A stretch of 64,000 bases of DNA. Origin: Phymatolithon calcareum. Its lineage: Eukaryota; Rhodophyta; Florideophyceae; Hapalidiales. The notes below the pieces were generated by a model. That model was given only the letters and a program-made list of their open reading frames with translations, made no database searches and had not been told where the DNA came from. A program made the translations under genes and the position numbers. Location: the NCBI GenBank assembly GCA_977006965.1, contig OZ345359.1, forward strand, positions 1,674,001 to 1,738,000. Direction: 5' to 3'. Below are positions 19,414-29,375 of the stretch, piece after piece; position 1 is the stretch's first letter, and every line of letters begins with the position of its first letter.

Positions 19414-22110
19414 CAGGGAAAGCTGCAAGTGCACCTTCACATTGCATTCCAAGTTGTGCCACAAATAGCCCATTGTCGATATGTGGACTCGTGGAAGGGG
19501 CTTACTGTATGCTACAAGAAAACCTGGGAGAACCTGGACCAGCGGGGACTAGATAGGCCGCATTCCAAGCAGGGTCTCTTCCTGACCTTCACTGATTCAG
19601 TACCAAGTAGACTCCCCCATGTATCGTCCAACCAAGAAAGCGCTTGCAAACGTAGATTAAGTTTGTACATGTATAGATCACTCTGGGCAATGTGTCACTC
19701 AAACATACAGATTCTGCTTCGGAGACGATTCACCGCTTATTGCTGAAGAAGGAAAATAGAGTACCTAATTACAATCCGCTGTACAAGCTATTGTCCCCTC
19801 TCAGCTGTCTCCACGCTTCTCAAACTTCCAACATCAAATGCATAATCTTGTGGTCTCCCAAAACCATCATCTAATCTCATACGAACATCGAATGGGAACA
19901 TGAACCAAACATTGTTCAACAGCACAGCAAAACACTTCAAAATCATCCAGCGTCGATTCACTTGGGACAGTTTACTACTCCTCAAGTCGGTCATGCATCC
20001 AGGTACCATGCCCAGTTTTAGGAGTTTGCGCGTCATCTGCATTTTGATAATTCACTCTGGCATGTCACATGGAGAAGTGAAATGCTCCCTTCTTCAGGAA
20101 GGAGACATGCAGCTCATTGCGTGAAGCGCCTTGAGCGGTTCTAAAACAGACAACTTGTCCAACGAAGTAGCAACATTAGGACCATCACATTCAACCCTTT
20201 TACCAATACCGTCTCGAAATCGGATCGCGGCAAACAATTGTTCTTCCTCCAAATATGGTGCAAGTCCTCAGGCTCACCCATATCTGTACCTTCGCCAAGA
20301 AATTCCCACCCCATCTCCACCCTACTTCAATCGACCTTCCAACCTCCAAGACTTCCATCTCACTATCTCATCCCACAACCTTCACAAACACAACAATGAT
20401 TCTTATCTTCAATGCCATCGGTGATCTGTTCAAAACGCTGTTCAACCCCACCCCTGCACACGCTCACGCCACCACTGTCGCCACCACAATTTATAGCGAC
20501 AATACTCAATCTGTCATTCAAGGTCGTGCCTCCAACCCACCCATCACCGAACACCCATACGTCGCTGAAAATCTTTACCCTAATGGACAAGGTCGCGTCG
20601 AGGCCCTTGATGATGTACCACGAGCGGTCCTTCAGGAGAAGCTCGATAAGATGACGAATGCTCATGCCGTCGCCGTCACCGTCGCAAGTGACCACGCCGA
20701 AATGCTCGAATGGATGAATGATGAATACCGGAAAGTGAGAGCAACCCTGTTGCACAATGAACTTGACTGGGACGTAGTCGAGGACACGTTAAATAAGAAG
20801 ATCAAGACATTACAATACATTATGGATTCTCAACGCATGCGTGCTGCACATGCCGAAGGGCGAGCAAACTGGATGGAGATTGAAACCAGGCGAGCTAACA
20901 AGGCTGAACAGAAGGTCGCTCATCTCGAGCGCGTTGTCACACACATGCAGGAAAGTGCGCACCGCAGCATGCATAACATGCATGCCAATATGAAGAAGAC
21001 GGTGGAGAAGAACTGCGATTTGACGCGTCGTATGAACGGTGTTGAGATAACATCTGAAGAGGATAAAGTTCATATGTACAAGATGTTGCAGCAAGCGGAA
21101 GAGAAGCATGCCAAGGCGATGGAGAAGAACTGTGACTTGACACGTCGTATCGACGGTCTTGAGATTACAGCAGAGGAAGAAAAAGTTCATATGTACAAGA
21201 TGTTGCAGCGAGCGGAAGAGAAGCATGCCAAGGTGATGGAGAAGAATTGTGACTTGACGCGTCGTATCACCGGGCTTGAGAATACAGCAGAGGAAGATAA
21301 AGTTCATATGTCCAAGATGTTGCAGCGAGCGGAAGAGAAGCATGCCAAGGCGATGGAGAAGAACTGTGACTTGACGCGTCGTATGAACGGTCTTGAAATA
21401 ACAGCTGAAGAGGATAAAGTTCATATGTACAAGATGTTGCAGCGAGCGGAAGAGAAGAATGCCAAGATCGTTCGTAAGTATGAAGATTCGCAGCGGTTGG
21501 TTTCCATTCTGCAGTGGCAAGCCAATGCACATTCCCATGCCAAAGTACAAGATTCACCGTAATCATGGATTAAACAACAGTTATTCCGACAATCTTTCTC
21601 TCGTTCCTTGCATTCGCGTGCAGACTCACTTGCAACTTGTAAATACTCTCCTTCTCCATGCCGTCAGTAGCCTCAGCATCTACCGTAAGGCAGCGTTTCT
21701 CCACCACCGTTTCCACATTGGGTCTCTTACTGAAGCAGAGCAGGCATGTGAAAGATCCGCCAACCGAGCAAATTCTGTGCCGGATGTGGGAGAAAGTCGC
21801 TCCGGGTCAGCGTCTTTTTCCCGGCAGTAGTAGCGGGCCGCCGATGTCCCCGGTCACCTCCGACACCGACCACGCATGGTAACTGTGCTCGATGGTGTGC
21901 CCCAGGCGCTTATATGGCATTTTGAATGTACACGTGTGCTCCGTCGAAGACGTGGTGAATCGCCCGACCGACCGTCAAGCATGATGTGACCGGAGAGGTG
22001 GAAGGGAGAGACGGGGGTGGCAGACTCGTGGAGCATACGCACACGTGTGGGAATGTCTCGTGCGGGTATGGCAAGGTCGACATCTTTCGGTTGGGAGTTT
22101 CGTGATCTCC
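19414..22110. repeat. Duplicated block B
   Basis: Uninterrupted second copy of 10619-10874 plus 14035-16376 plus 18369-18410. It shows the state without the LTR-element stretch and without the LINE, and it runs into the 5' region of the CYP97 gene. Confidence 0.88.
20396..21562 (+). CDS. 388-residue coiled-coil protein with four 39-residue repeats (copy B)
   Basis: Paralogue of the 14759 gene with the same length and start context. Differences cluster in the Thr-rich N-terminal stretch (for example NPTPAHAHA against NPNPVHSHA) and are few in the repeats, which lie at 21005-21472. Replacement changes are common in the N-terminal part, so it may be evolving faster than the coil. Function unknown. 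The next gene downstream is the CYP97 gene, 777 bases away on the same strand. Confidence 0.75.
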   Translation: MILIFNAIGDLFKTLFNPTPAHAHATTVATTIYSDNTQSVIQGRASNPPITEHPYVAENLYPNGQGRVEALDDVPRAVLQEKLDKMTNAHAVAVTVASDHAEMLEWMNDEYRKVRATLLHNELDWDVVEDTLNKKIKTLQYIMDSQRMRAAHAEGRANWMEIETRRANKAEQKVAHLERVVTHMQESAHRSMHNMHANMKKTVEKNCDLTRRMNGVEITSEEDKVHMYKMLQQAEEKHAKAMEKNCDLTRRIDGLEITAEEEKVHMYKMLQRAEEKHAKVMEKNCDLTRRITGLENTAEEDKVHMSKMLQRAEEKHAKAMEKNCDLTRRMNGLEITAEEDKVHMYKMLQRAEEKNAKIVRKYEDSQRLVSILQWQANAHSHAKVQDSP

Positions 22111-22338
22111 GACGCGCGTCAGCACAGCCGTGGAGATCCGATCGTGTGCTTGGAAGCATGTAATTGGTGGAATGTTGGCTTTACAGAGGACAAATTTCCC
22201 TTGCATGCGGTTGTCGAGTCTATAGATTCCCCGACCGTGCGAATTCGTGCCTCCACTCAGCTCCTGCATGCTTTGAGTTGCAGTGCATCTCTACTTATGT
22301 CCACGTCCGACGTCTGCGCGTGTGTTTCCCGGACAACG

Positions 22339-24126
22339 ATGGCGTTTGCGCCGTCGCCGCTTGTTCGCCCTTCAGGCCCGACGCTCTCATCGCGCCGGCA
22401 GTGCCCGCGCCGCTGTCGCGTGCGCGCCGCAGCCGTGCCGCCACCGGGTGATGCCACGCCGTCGCCGCCGCCTTTCACGGCGTTAGAGTCTGCTGCAGCA
22501 TTTGCCGATAACATTCTTGTTGCGTACGGCGGTCGCGAAGCCACTGACGGTGCGCCCATTGCAGTTGGTGATGTGACCGACCTTGTGGGGTCGTCTCCTT
22601 TTTTCGAGGCCTTACATCGGTACTACGAGGGCACAGGTCCCATTTTCAAGCTTTCGTTTGGTCCTAAGGTTTTCTTCGTCGTTCAGGATCCCGTCATTGT
22701 ACGCAGTATTCTGAAGGAAAACTACATGCTGTACGATAAAGGCGTTCTCGCGGAAATCTTGGAGGATATCATGGGTAAGGGACTCATCCCGGCTGATTTT
22801 GAAACATGGCGTGTTCGTCGTCGTGCAATCGTGCCTGCATTTCACTCCGCATGGCTCTCCTTCATGACCGGCATGTTTGCGGCCAGTACGCAGCGACTCT
22901 GTGACAAACTTTCCGCACTAAGTCCAGGTGCTGTCGTTAATATGGAGACGGAGTTTTGTTCGTTGGCGCTCGATATCATCGGAAAGGCTGTGTTCAATTA
23001 CGACTTTGGCTCCGTTCGCAAGGAGTCGCCGTTGATCACCGCTGTGTACCGTGTGTTGCGAGAATCAGAACATCGAAGCACCTCCTTCGTACCATACTGG
23101 AAGATTCCCGGTGCCACTTGGGTTGTTCCACGTCAGCGTAGATTTGCTGCCGATATGCGTCTCATCAATGACGCTCTGGGGAAGGCTATTAATTCAGTAC
23201 GCGCCACTGCAAATCCGCTCGACCTTGACGAATTGGAAAGGCGAGACTACGAAAATGTATCAGATCCTTCGCTGTTGCGCTTCCTCGTGGAACTTCGCGG
23301 CGAAAATACCACTAACAAGCAATTGCGCGATGATATGATGACCATGCTAATCGCCGGCCATGAAACGACTGCCGCGTTACTCACATGGGCGACCTATGAA
23401 CTGGCCAAAAACCCACGCATCGTGGATCGTGCTCGCAGAGAAATCGATTCTGTACTCGGTGACCGTCATCCAACCGTGGCGGACGTCAAGGCATTGCCGT
23501 ACCTTCGACGAATTCTAGCCGAAACGCTCAGATTATACCCCGCTCCACCGGTTCTCATCCGACGCCTCCTTGTGGACACAGTTCTACCACGGGGCGGTGG
23601 AGATAGGGAGACGCCGTTGAAACGCGGATCAGATGTCTTCATCAATGTCTACAGTTTGCACAGGTCACCAGACCTGTGGGAACGACCGGAAGAATTTGAC
23701 CCGGACCGTTGGTTACGGCCACTCGAAAACGCGGGCGTCACTGGTTGGTCAGGTTATTCTCCAGCGGAAAACCTTGAGCGTGGATCGCCATTATATCCGA
23801 ACGAGTCAAACGCTGACTTTGCATTTCTGCCGTTCGGAGGCGGGTCGCGTAAGTGCGTGGGCGATCACTTTGCAGTCCTAGAAAGCGTTGTTGCCCTCGC
23901 AATGCTAATTCGTCGTTTCAATCTCACGCTCGCGGCTCCGGATAGTGAGGTGGGCATTGTCACGGGTGCCACAATGCACACGGAAAAAGGACTGATTATG
24001 CGCTGCACAAAACGAGAAGGCGTAGGCGCGGAGACGGGAGATGTGGCGGATGCGGGCGTGGCTATTAGGGACTCGAGAACTGCATCAGGAGATGAGAGTA
24101 GGGTATCCGTCCAAGCGGAACGCTAG
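22339..24126 (+). CDS. CYP97: Plastid CYP97-type cytochrome P450 (carotenoid ring hydroxylase)
   Basis: Protein of 595 residues starting at the ATG in GACAACGATGGCG. The frame is open further upstream to 22045, but that part is repeat-derived. Residues 1-45 are Ser/Arg/Pro-rich with VRAAAV, like a plastid transit peptide. P450 signatures: I-helix AGHETTAALLTWA (about 338), ExxR in ETLRLYP (about 395), and the haem loop FGGGSRKCVG with the Cys ligand at about 506. The sequence around FETWRVRRRAIVPAFHSAWL and YDKGVLAEILEDIMGKGLIP matches CYP97, whose known members hydroxylate beta- or epsilon-rings of carotenes to make zeaxanthin or lutein. The subfamily cannot be fixed by eye; CYP97B is the form expected in red algae. 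The last 45 residues are a variable acidic tail. No introns. Confidence 0.93.
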   Translation: MAFAPSPLVRPSGPTLSSRRQCPRRCRVRAAAVPPPGDATPSPPPFTALESAAAFADNILVAYGGREATDGAPIAVGDVTDLVGSSPFFEALHRYYEGTGPIFKLSFGPKVFFVVQDPVIVRSILKENYMLYDKGVLAEILEDIMGKGLIPADFETWRVRRRAIVPAFHSAWLSFMTGMFAASTQRLCDKLSALSPGAVVNMETEFCSLALDIIGKAVFNYDFGSVRKESPLITAVYRVLRESEHRSTSFVPYWKIPGATWVVPRQRRFAADMRLINDALGKAINSVRATANPLDLDELERRDYENVSDPSLLRFLVELRGENTTNKQLRDDMMTMLIAGHETTAALLTWATYELAKNPRIVDRARREIDSVLGDRHPTVADVKALPYLRRILAETLRLYPAPPVLIRRLLVDTVLPRGGGDRETPLKRGSDVFINVYSLHRSPDLWERPEEFDPDRWLRPLENAGVTGWSGYSPAENLERGSPLYPNESNADFAFLPFGGGSRKCVGDHFAVLESVVALAMLIRRFNLTLAAPDSEVGIVTGATMHTEKGLIMRCTKREGVGAETGDVADAGVAIRDSRTASGDESRVSVQAER

Positions 24127-24259
24127 GCAATAACAATTTTTCTCTCAACTGTATAACATCTAATTCTGTCGATGCAGAGTTCGAGGCCAGGCATTTTTGT
24201 TCCTCTTTTCCCATCCATGACTTTCGCTATTGATGTCTTGGCAATGCCCAAGAAGCCAA

Positions 24260-24265
24260 AATAAA
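24260..24265 (+). terminator. Polyadenylation signal candidate of the CYP97 gene
   Basis: AATAAA 134 bases after the stop codon. Confidence 0.45.
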
Positions 24266-24599
24266 ATTTAAGAAATGAATATTGTTCATTTCTCCTTTAC
24301 ACTCAATCCACCACTACAGGATGGTTCCCTATGTTGGAACTTTGGGGCCGAGAGAACAAAGTAATTGGATTTCGGTAACAAAAATGCAACGATTTTAACC
24401 ACAAGGATGCAGGTCGTCCTCATCAAGGGAGGTGCCGAGCCCAGTAAGAAAGCATGCGCGAATGGACAGTCGGAATTATCCAAATCATGATTCCTCAGCT
24501 TTCCACACGTTAGAGCACTGCCAAATGTTTGCAACTCCTGTGCCATGCAGCAGTCGTTGTGAACATCAGGAACGAGCAGCCTAGATTCTGCATCGCAGA

Positions 24600-25120
24600 A
24601 TGATCACGATGAACGAGCTGATAGTCCGTAGAGAAACGCCAAGAGATGTTGACGCAATTGAAGTCGTCAATATTGCCAAGTTTGGCGGCAAGAATTCTAG
24701 CAGGCCAGAAGAAGTTAGAATCGAAAACCTACTGTGGAATGAGCGGGCTCTATCTTTGTCTCCGGTTGCACAGATAAATTAAACTGTTGTGGGTCACTCG
24801 GCGTTTTCATCGCGATGGTGATCGTTGGCGAGAAAACATCCTCATGGGTTGGTTGCTATTGCACCATTATCGGTTGCAACATTACATTAACGAATGGGGA
24901 TCAGTTCTGCGCTTTTCGCACAAGTTCCTGAAGATTCTCTTGAGGAAGGAGTTACAAGATCCCGCATTTTATGCCCGTTTCGGATTCAAGGTAGCAACGA
25001 AATTGCACATGGTCTGCCATCCGCCGCCATACTTCCAAGTGCTACATTTCGTGACGCAAGCAGTTCGTGCTGTGCTCGCTTTCCATCCAGTGTTCACGTC
25101 GACAGAGTCATCAGGGCAGC
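24600..25120 (+). pseudogene. GNAT-family N-acetyltransferase, dead copy
   Basis: Across frames the pieces line up with a small GNAT acetyltransferase of the YhbS/COG3153 type. The N-terminus is LIVRRETPRDVDAIEVVNIAKFGGK. An in-frame TAA at 24779 is followed by TVVGHSAFS. A second frame gives APLSVATLH, a stop, then RMGISSALF where the acetyl-CoA loop (normally Q/RxxGxG/A) should be. A third frame gives DPAFYARFGFKVATKLHMV and PPYFQVLHF. Two stops and at least two frameshifts, with the CoA loop broken (RMGISSA), show that it is not functional. No intact copy is in the window. Confidence 0.8.
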
Positions 25121-25215
25121 ACAAACTGTCTGCAAGACCTGCGAGGCTAGGCAAAGAACGTAGGGTTCATAATTTATCGAAACCGACCGGAAAGAATAGA
25201 AATTAATTAGCACAA

Positions 25216-27345
25216 TTACTTTGCGGGCATCGCATGTGCCCCTTCTCGTTCTCTCCGCCAGTATCCCCGACGTTTAAGTGTTCCGAAAAGGAGATTATCT
25301 GTGTCCCAACCAGCTTCCTTGAGGCTCCTATTGAAGGCATGATACGATCGATGCGCCGACTTTCTCGAATTTCGCAAAATCGACTCCTCCTCATCTCGCG
25401 ATAGAGCACCTCCGTTGTCTCGAGTAGCTCTAATGACGTACCCGGCCGTGAGCAATGCCCGCAACACATCGTCATTAGTCGCGTCCCTCCGCAGTACCAC
25501 TCGACACGGTCCAGCCCCGCCCTTCCCCGGCATTGAAACTAGATAATGCTCTCGTCGGAACACTTGCAAGATCGATGCGAGCTCTTCAGGGCTTTTCGCC
25601 GCTTTTGCAATACTAGAAAACCTCGTTCGTGACTTATACCGCGGACGTTGAAAGATGTGCTCCTTCGCGCTTACGTGTGCCGGCGACAATACTTCTCCGT
25701 CTTTGATATATCGTTCAATGACCATCGTGGACCGCTCTGCGTTCAGCGTCCGGAATACGACCTGACGTAATTCCATGTAGATTCCAAAGATGTCGAGAAC
25801 AGTGAGAATGCTGTACGCGGCCAGTACACTCCCCTTTGACGTGCCGACTGCCTTACTCAGCCGAATTCCGCATATCATTCCTATGAGATCTGCAATCACA
25901 ATCTGAGCCTCACCCTTCGCTGTGATATTGGCGATGTTCTGCGATTTGTCACTAAAACTGCGATACATAGCGTTACGCGTCGCGGACGAGGTCAGCATAG
26001 ATACTTGCTTCATGGAGTTTGCCGCGGTCGCGAACAGCAGAAAAGAAGCTGGAAACACCTGCGTCACGATCTCTAGTCCGTTGCCCAATGCGTACAAAAG
26101 CGCGCTTCGGAAACGCCAGCGCTTGGGGTCGACGTCAAAGTCTTTGCCCATACCGCTAGCCCATATCATTTTTCCAACACGGCCGAGGCCATCTTTGAGG
26201 ACCCATGAGATGGCGGCGGCCTGTCCGATTCGGCCGGACCGGACACCTAGTGCAAGTAAAAGGGACTGTGTACCGAATACGCCCACCGTGGCACTCACAC
26301 ATCGCTGCGAAACACGCCATGCTGTGAAGGAATAGTAGTCCGGTGTGACGTCTGGTGGGAAGAATGCCTGAATTAAGAATTCGCGACGACGACGGAGGAA
26401 CTCTGCCCAGCGCTGCGATGGCGTCATGTTGCGTTCCGTTTCGGTATGTTCCCACTGTTTTAGACGAAAGCTTTTGGTCTCTTCATCCCACTCTACGCCG
26501 CGCCGGTCATTTCCCAGTACGTCGTAGGCACCAACGATACCGACGGCCCCAGCTGCTGAGCTATGCAATTGCAACCGTGGCGGTGCAGCGACTGGTATCC
26601 TATCAGTCCTGTACTGCGAGTAAATCCGGCAACGCGCTAATGATCCGATTCTAAGTTCTTCTTGAAATGCGTGAATTACGGCATCTAGATGCATATTCTC
26701 GCGCATCAGCGCGCATAGCCGCGCCCGAGCCGCAGTCTCGTCGGCAGTGCCAATACCAGTTTCGGGCAGTCGGCCAGTGTGGAGCGCGAACGCCGCAGCC
26801 GGAGGTGGTGGGAAACGTACTGGAGGGTCAGTGAGAGAGTCAGGATAGAAATACACACGGAGCCATGCAGGGGTTTGTATGCTTGCCAGGTTTGTGTTTG
26901 CGAAGACGACTTGAGCGTGCACAGCGCGAGCAAGCTCAGCAACAGCGGAGCCTTTTGCGCCATGTGTTTGAACGATTCGGACGATAAGCAGAGACCCCAT
27001 ATGCAGAAGTCTTGCACGCAAATGATTCAAGGCAGTGGTGCAGGCAGCAAGCTCTGTAACAGAGAGCACAGCGACGGGGAGAACAGAGCGAGTTGATGCA
27101 GCGGCTGCAGCGACAGCTTCGCAGTCGGCTAGCCTGAGGGTTCCCATGCCTATCCATAGCAGTGCGGGAGCGGCTGTGGCCGCGGGCGACGATCTCGGAG
27201 CTGGCGACGTAGCTGACGCACGACGGGGAAGGGGAGAACGCATGGGATATGGCACAGCGGATCGACATCGCGAAAGCAGTGGAGGTGACGGCGCAACGTA
27301 GAGACCAATGGCGCCACACGAGAAGCAGGCGGTGCGCGCGGGCAT
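25216..27345 (-). CDS. RUS/DUF647 membrane protein with N-terminal photolyase-like domain
   Basis: 709 residues from an ATG. Residues 1-58 are Ser/Arg/Ala/Pro-rich and transit-peptide-like. Residues about 60-195 resemble the N-terminal alpha/beta domain of DNA photolyases: ALLWIGMGTLRLADCEAV, VLPVAVL, LNHLRARLLHMGSLLIVRI and VAELARAVHAQVVFANTN. Residues about 330-560 are a RUS (root UV-B sensitive, DUF647) domain: DYYSFTAWRVSQRCVSATVG, AAISWVLKDGLGRVGKMIWA, KRWRFRSALLYALGNGLEIV and NIANITAKGEAQIVIADLIGM. RUS proteins are plastid or membrane proteins; plant RUS1/RUS2 act in a UV-B response. The C-terminal 150 residues are hydrophilic. No FAD-binding photolyase C-terminal domain is present, so repair activity is not expected. 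It diverges from the HEAT gene across a 299-bp gap. Confidence 0.88.
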   Translation of the reverse strand: MPARTACFSCGAIGLYVAPSPPLLSRCRSAVPYPMRSPLPRRASATSPAPRSSPAATAAPALLWIGMGTLRLADCEAVAAAAASTRSVLPVAVLSVTELAACTTALNHLRARLLHMGSLLIVRIVQTHGAKGSAVAELARAVHAQVVFANTNLASIQTPAWLRVYFYPDSLTDPPVRFPPPPAAAFALHTGRLPETGIGTADETAARARLCALMRENMHLDAVIHAFQEELRIGSLARCRIYSQYRTDRIPVAAPPRLQLHSSAAGAVGIVGAYDVLGNDRRGVEWDEETKSFRLKQWEHTETERNMTPSQRWAEFLRRRREFLIQAFFPPDVTPDYYSFTAWRVSQRCVSATVGVFGTQSLLLALGVRSGRIGQAAAISWVLKDGLGRVGKMIWASGMGKDFDVDPKRWRFRSALLYALGNGLEIVTQVFPASFLLFATAANSMKQVSMLTSSATRNAMYRSFSDKSQNIANITAKGEAQIVIADLIGMICGIRLSKAVGTSKGSVLAAYSILTVLDIFGIYMELRQVVFRTLNAERSTMVIERYIKDGEVLSPAHVSAKEHIFQRPRYKSRTRFSSIAKAAKSPEELASILQVFRREHYLVSMPGKGGAGPCRVVLRRDATNDDVLRALLTAGYVIRATRDNGGALSRDEEESILRNSRKSAHRSYHAFNRSLKEAGWDTDNLLFGTLKRRGYWRREREGAHAMPAK

Positions 27346-27644
27346 GATGAGGCACCGTCCCCGCGCGCTCGACCGCGCTCTCCTACAGTACTCCGGATCA
27401 ATGCTCCTGCCGTGCCTGTTGGGTGCGGATCTGTACAGTAAGTCTATTGATCAATGGATAATCTCGGCATATACACGTGTACAAGTCCCCAGATTGCCAC
27501 CTTACAGCACTTCACCGTAAGTCAACCGAGCTCAGATCAAGAGCGCGTTGGGCTGACTTGCAAAGGTTAGTTCGTATCCTCTCCCTCCATCGCGATAGGA
27601 CCGTGAAAGAATTCGTCTGCGTTCCAGACGGGTAAGAACCTACC
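27346..27644. promoter_or_regulatory. Divergent intergenic region (RUS / HEAT genes)
   Basis: The two start codons face away from each other 299 bp apart, so both promoters must lie here or overlap. A TATA-like motif is not obvious. GTAAGTCTATTGATCAATGG at 27439-27458 includes the short palindrome TTGATCAA. Position is the only support. Confidence 0.5.
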
Positions 27645-29171
27645 ATGAGTTCAATAGCACTTTCTTTTGCGCATATTCCCTGCATGGGGGGCTCGATCTC
27701 TCGCACTCGAATTGGCTGTTGCCGCAGAGTACGAGGTCCTCGAATGTGTACCAGCGGTGGTGAACCAGCGTCCCCAACATTGTCAGTCGATGCGGGAAGG
27801 TCCACCAGTGCAGCTGACACTTTCAGCATTGATGCAGGCCGCGACCTGTTCTTCACAGGAATGGACGAAGGGATAGCGATTTCAATCCTGGAAAAGCCAC
27901 TAGGATCGCTTCGCTCACCTGATGATCGGTACATCGCTGCCGAGCGGCTCAAGTTTTTCCCATCAGCCGCGTCTGCACGTGCTCTGATGAAATTCATCAC
28001 TGCATTCCCGTATCCTTTTCCACCCGAGCTACCAGTCGAAGAGCTTGCCGCACGGCGAAAGGCTGTGGAAAGTCTTGGTCGCCATGCTGGCGCACATTTA
28101 ACATCAGAGGTGGCCTCTTTTCTTGAGAAGTTGATCGTCGACCGCGATGCAAACACCGCCGAGACTGCAGCATGGGCCGTGTCCCAGCTTCCTTCACCGC
28201 CACCATCCGCCCTGTTTGCCCTCGAGCGAGCGCTTCAAGCACCCGATGCGCCGCATCGTGCCCTCTTCCACGCGCTCACTGCTACACGCGCCACCGACGC
28301 GGTTCCCACAATCCGTCATCTGATAGCGGAGGAGCCATGCAAACTCGACAAGGCAGCTGTGAGTGCAGCGGCGGCGGCGTTGGCCGTTCTGGCCGATGAT
28401 ACGACTGTAATTTCAGAGATACCAGCGTTGCTCCGCGCTTCCGAGCTTAACGTACGTCGAGCTGCAATTAGCGATCTCGGCGAAGCGGCGTTTCGCCCGG
28501 CTTTGGAGAGCATTGCACGGGCGCCGCTCTCGCTTGTGCTTCGTGCACAGGCGGCACGTTCGGTGCTGTGCGGGGAGCTGGACGAAGAGGCTATTTCAAT
28601 ACTAGATCGATTGTTCTGGGACCATCCGTGCGATTTGGACCTGCTCGGACGAGTGCGCGAAGGGAAGCGACAGCGTAATCCGGAGCGAAATGTACGCGCA
28701 TTATACAGAAACGACGCTTTGGATGCATACGTGGCTTGTAAGACTCTGTGCGAGGACGCGGGTGGAGACGGGCAAGCGGCCAAGCTGGTGCTTGCCTCGC
28801 ACACGGAGCGACCTTACTTTGACTACTTCGGTGCATACCATGCATTCAAGACACTGGGATGGATGCAGTATACAGACGCGTTTGATGCACTGGCCGAGGC
28901 TGCTCGCACTCTTCCGCCCCGCTTCTTCAATCACCGTGCTGCGGCTATCGTTGCAGTTGCAAACTTGGGTGATTCGCGTGCAGTTGACATTGTTCGTGAT
29001 GCCGCCGCGGAGAACGACTCTCTCTGGCACATTAGGTATGCATGCCTCATTGCTGCAGACCGCCTCGGCGATGACTCTGTGAGACAGCAGCTTCGCAATG
29101 ATGACGACTGGCTTGTTCGCACACGCGCCCGCAGTGAGCAAGGCTTTACTCACCTTCGCGATACTTTCTAA
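27645..29171 (+). CDS. Plastid HEAT-repeat protein of the CpcE/CpcF/NblB/IaiH superfamily
   Basis: 508 residues. Residues 1-50 are Ser/Arg/Cys-rich and transit-peptide-like. From residue about 73 (MDEGIAISILEKPLGSLRSP) to the end the sequence is a run of about 30-residue HEAT-like helical pairs: RKAVESLGRHAGA, ETAAWAVSQL, HHR-type turns, and finally SLWHIRYACLIAADRLGDDS with DDDWLVRTRARSE. This W-x-[IV]RY / D-x-x-W-x-[IV]R pattern is typical of phycobilin lyase-like and phycobilisome-related HEAT proteins of cyanobacteria and plastids. The exact orthologue cannot be chosen by eye; a bilin lyase, an NblB-type degradation factor or an IaiH-like protein are all possible. The first base of the 28.55-kb tandem array lies at codon 303 of this gene. 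Confidence 0.8.
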   Translation: MSSIALSFAHIPCMGGSISRTRIGCCRRVRGPRMCTSGGEPASPTLSVDAGRSTSAADTFSIDAGRDLFFTGMDEGIAISILEKPLGSLRSPDDRYIAAERLKFFPSAASARALMKFITAFPYPFPPELPVEELAARRKAVESLGRHAGAHLTSEVASFLEKLIVDRDANTAETAAWAVSQLPSPPPSALFALERALQAPDAPHRALFHALTATRATDAVPTIRHLIAEEPCKLDKAAVSAAAAALAVLADDTTVISEIPALLRASELNVRRAAISDLGEAAFRPALESIARAPLSLVLRAQAARSVLCGELDEEAISILDRLFWDHPCDLDLLGRVREGKRQRNPERNVRALYRNDALDAYVACKTLCEDAGGDGQAAKLVLASHTERPYFDYFGAYHAFKTLGWMQYTDAFDALAEAARTLPPRFFNHRAAAIVAVANLGDSRAVDIVRDAAAENDSLWHIRYACLIAADRLGDDSVRQQLRNDDDWLVRTRARSEQGFTHLRDTF

Positions 29172-29375
29172 TTGGATGTCATGAGGTCTATACTTGTGCT
29201 CCGAAATGTTTTGATTGGTTATGTAATTGCGCTCTTCCAAAAAAATCATTTTATGATCATGATGCATAAGATCATCTTGATGATCTTCATTGGTAATCTG
29301 ACTCCCGATCGAGCTGTCAAGGAGAAAGATCCATCACAGTTCGTACATCCCATCGACACCGGGAATAACGCAGCA

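Noticed and set aside
22045-22338. Longer N-terminus for the CYP97 protein (98 extra codons)
   Set aside because: The upstream part is duplicated non-coding sequence shared with block A. The ATG at 22339 gives a transit-peptide-like start directly before the conserved region.
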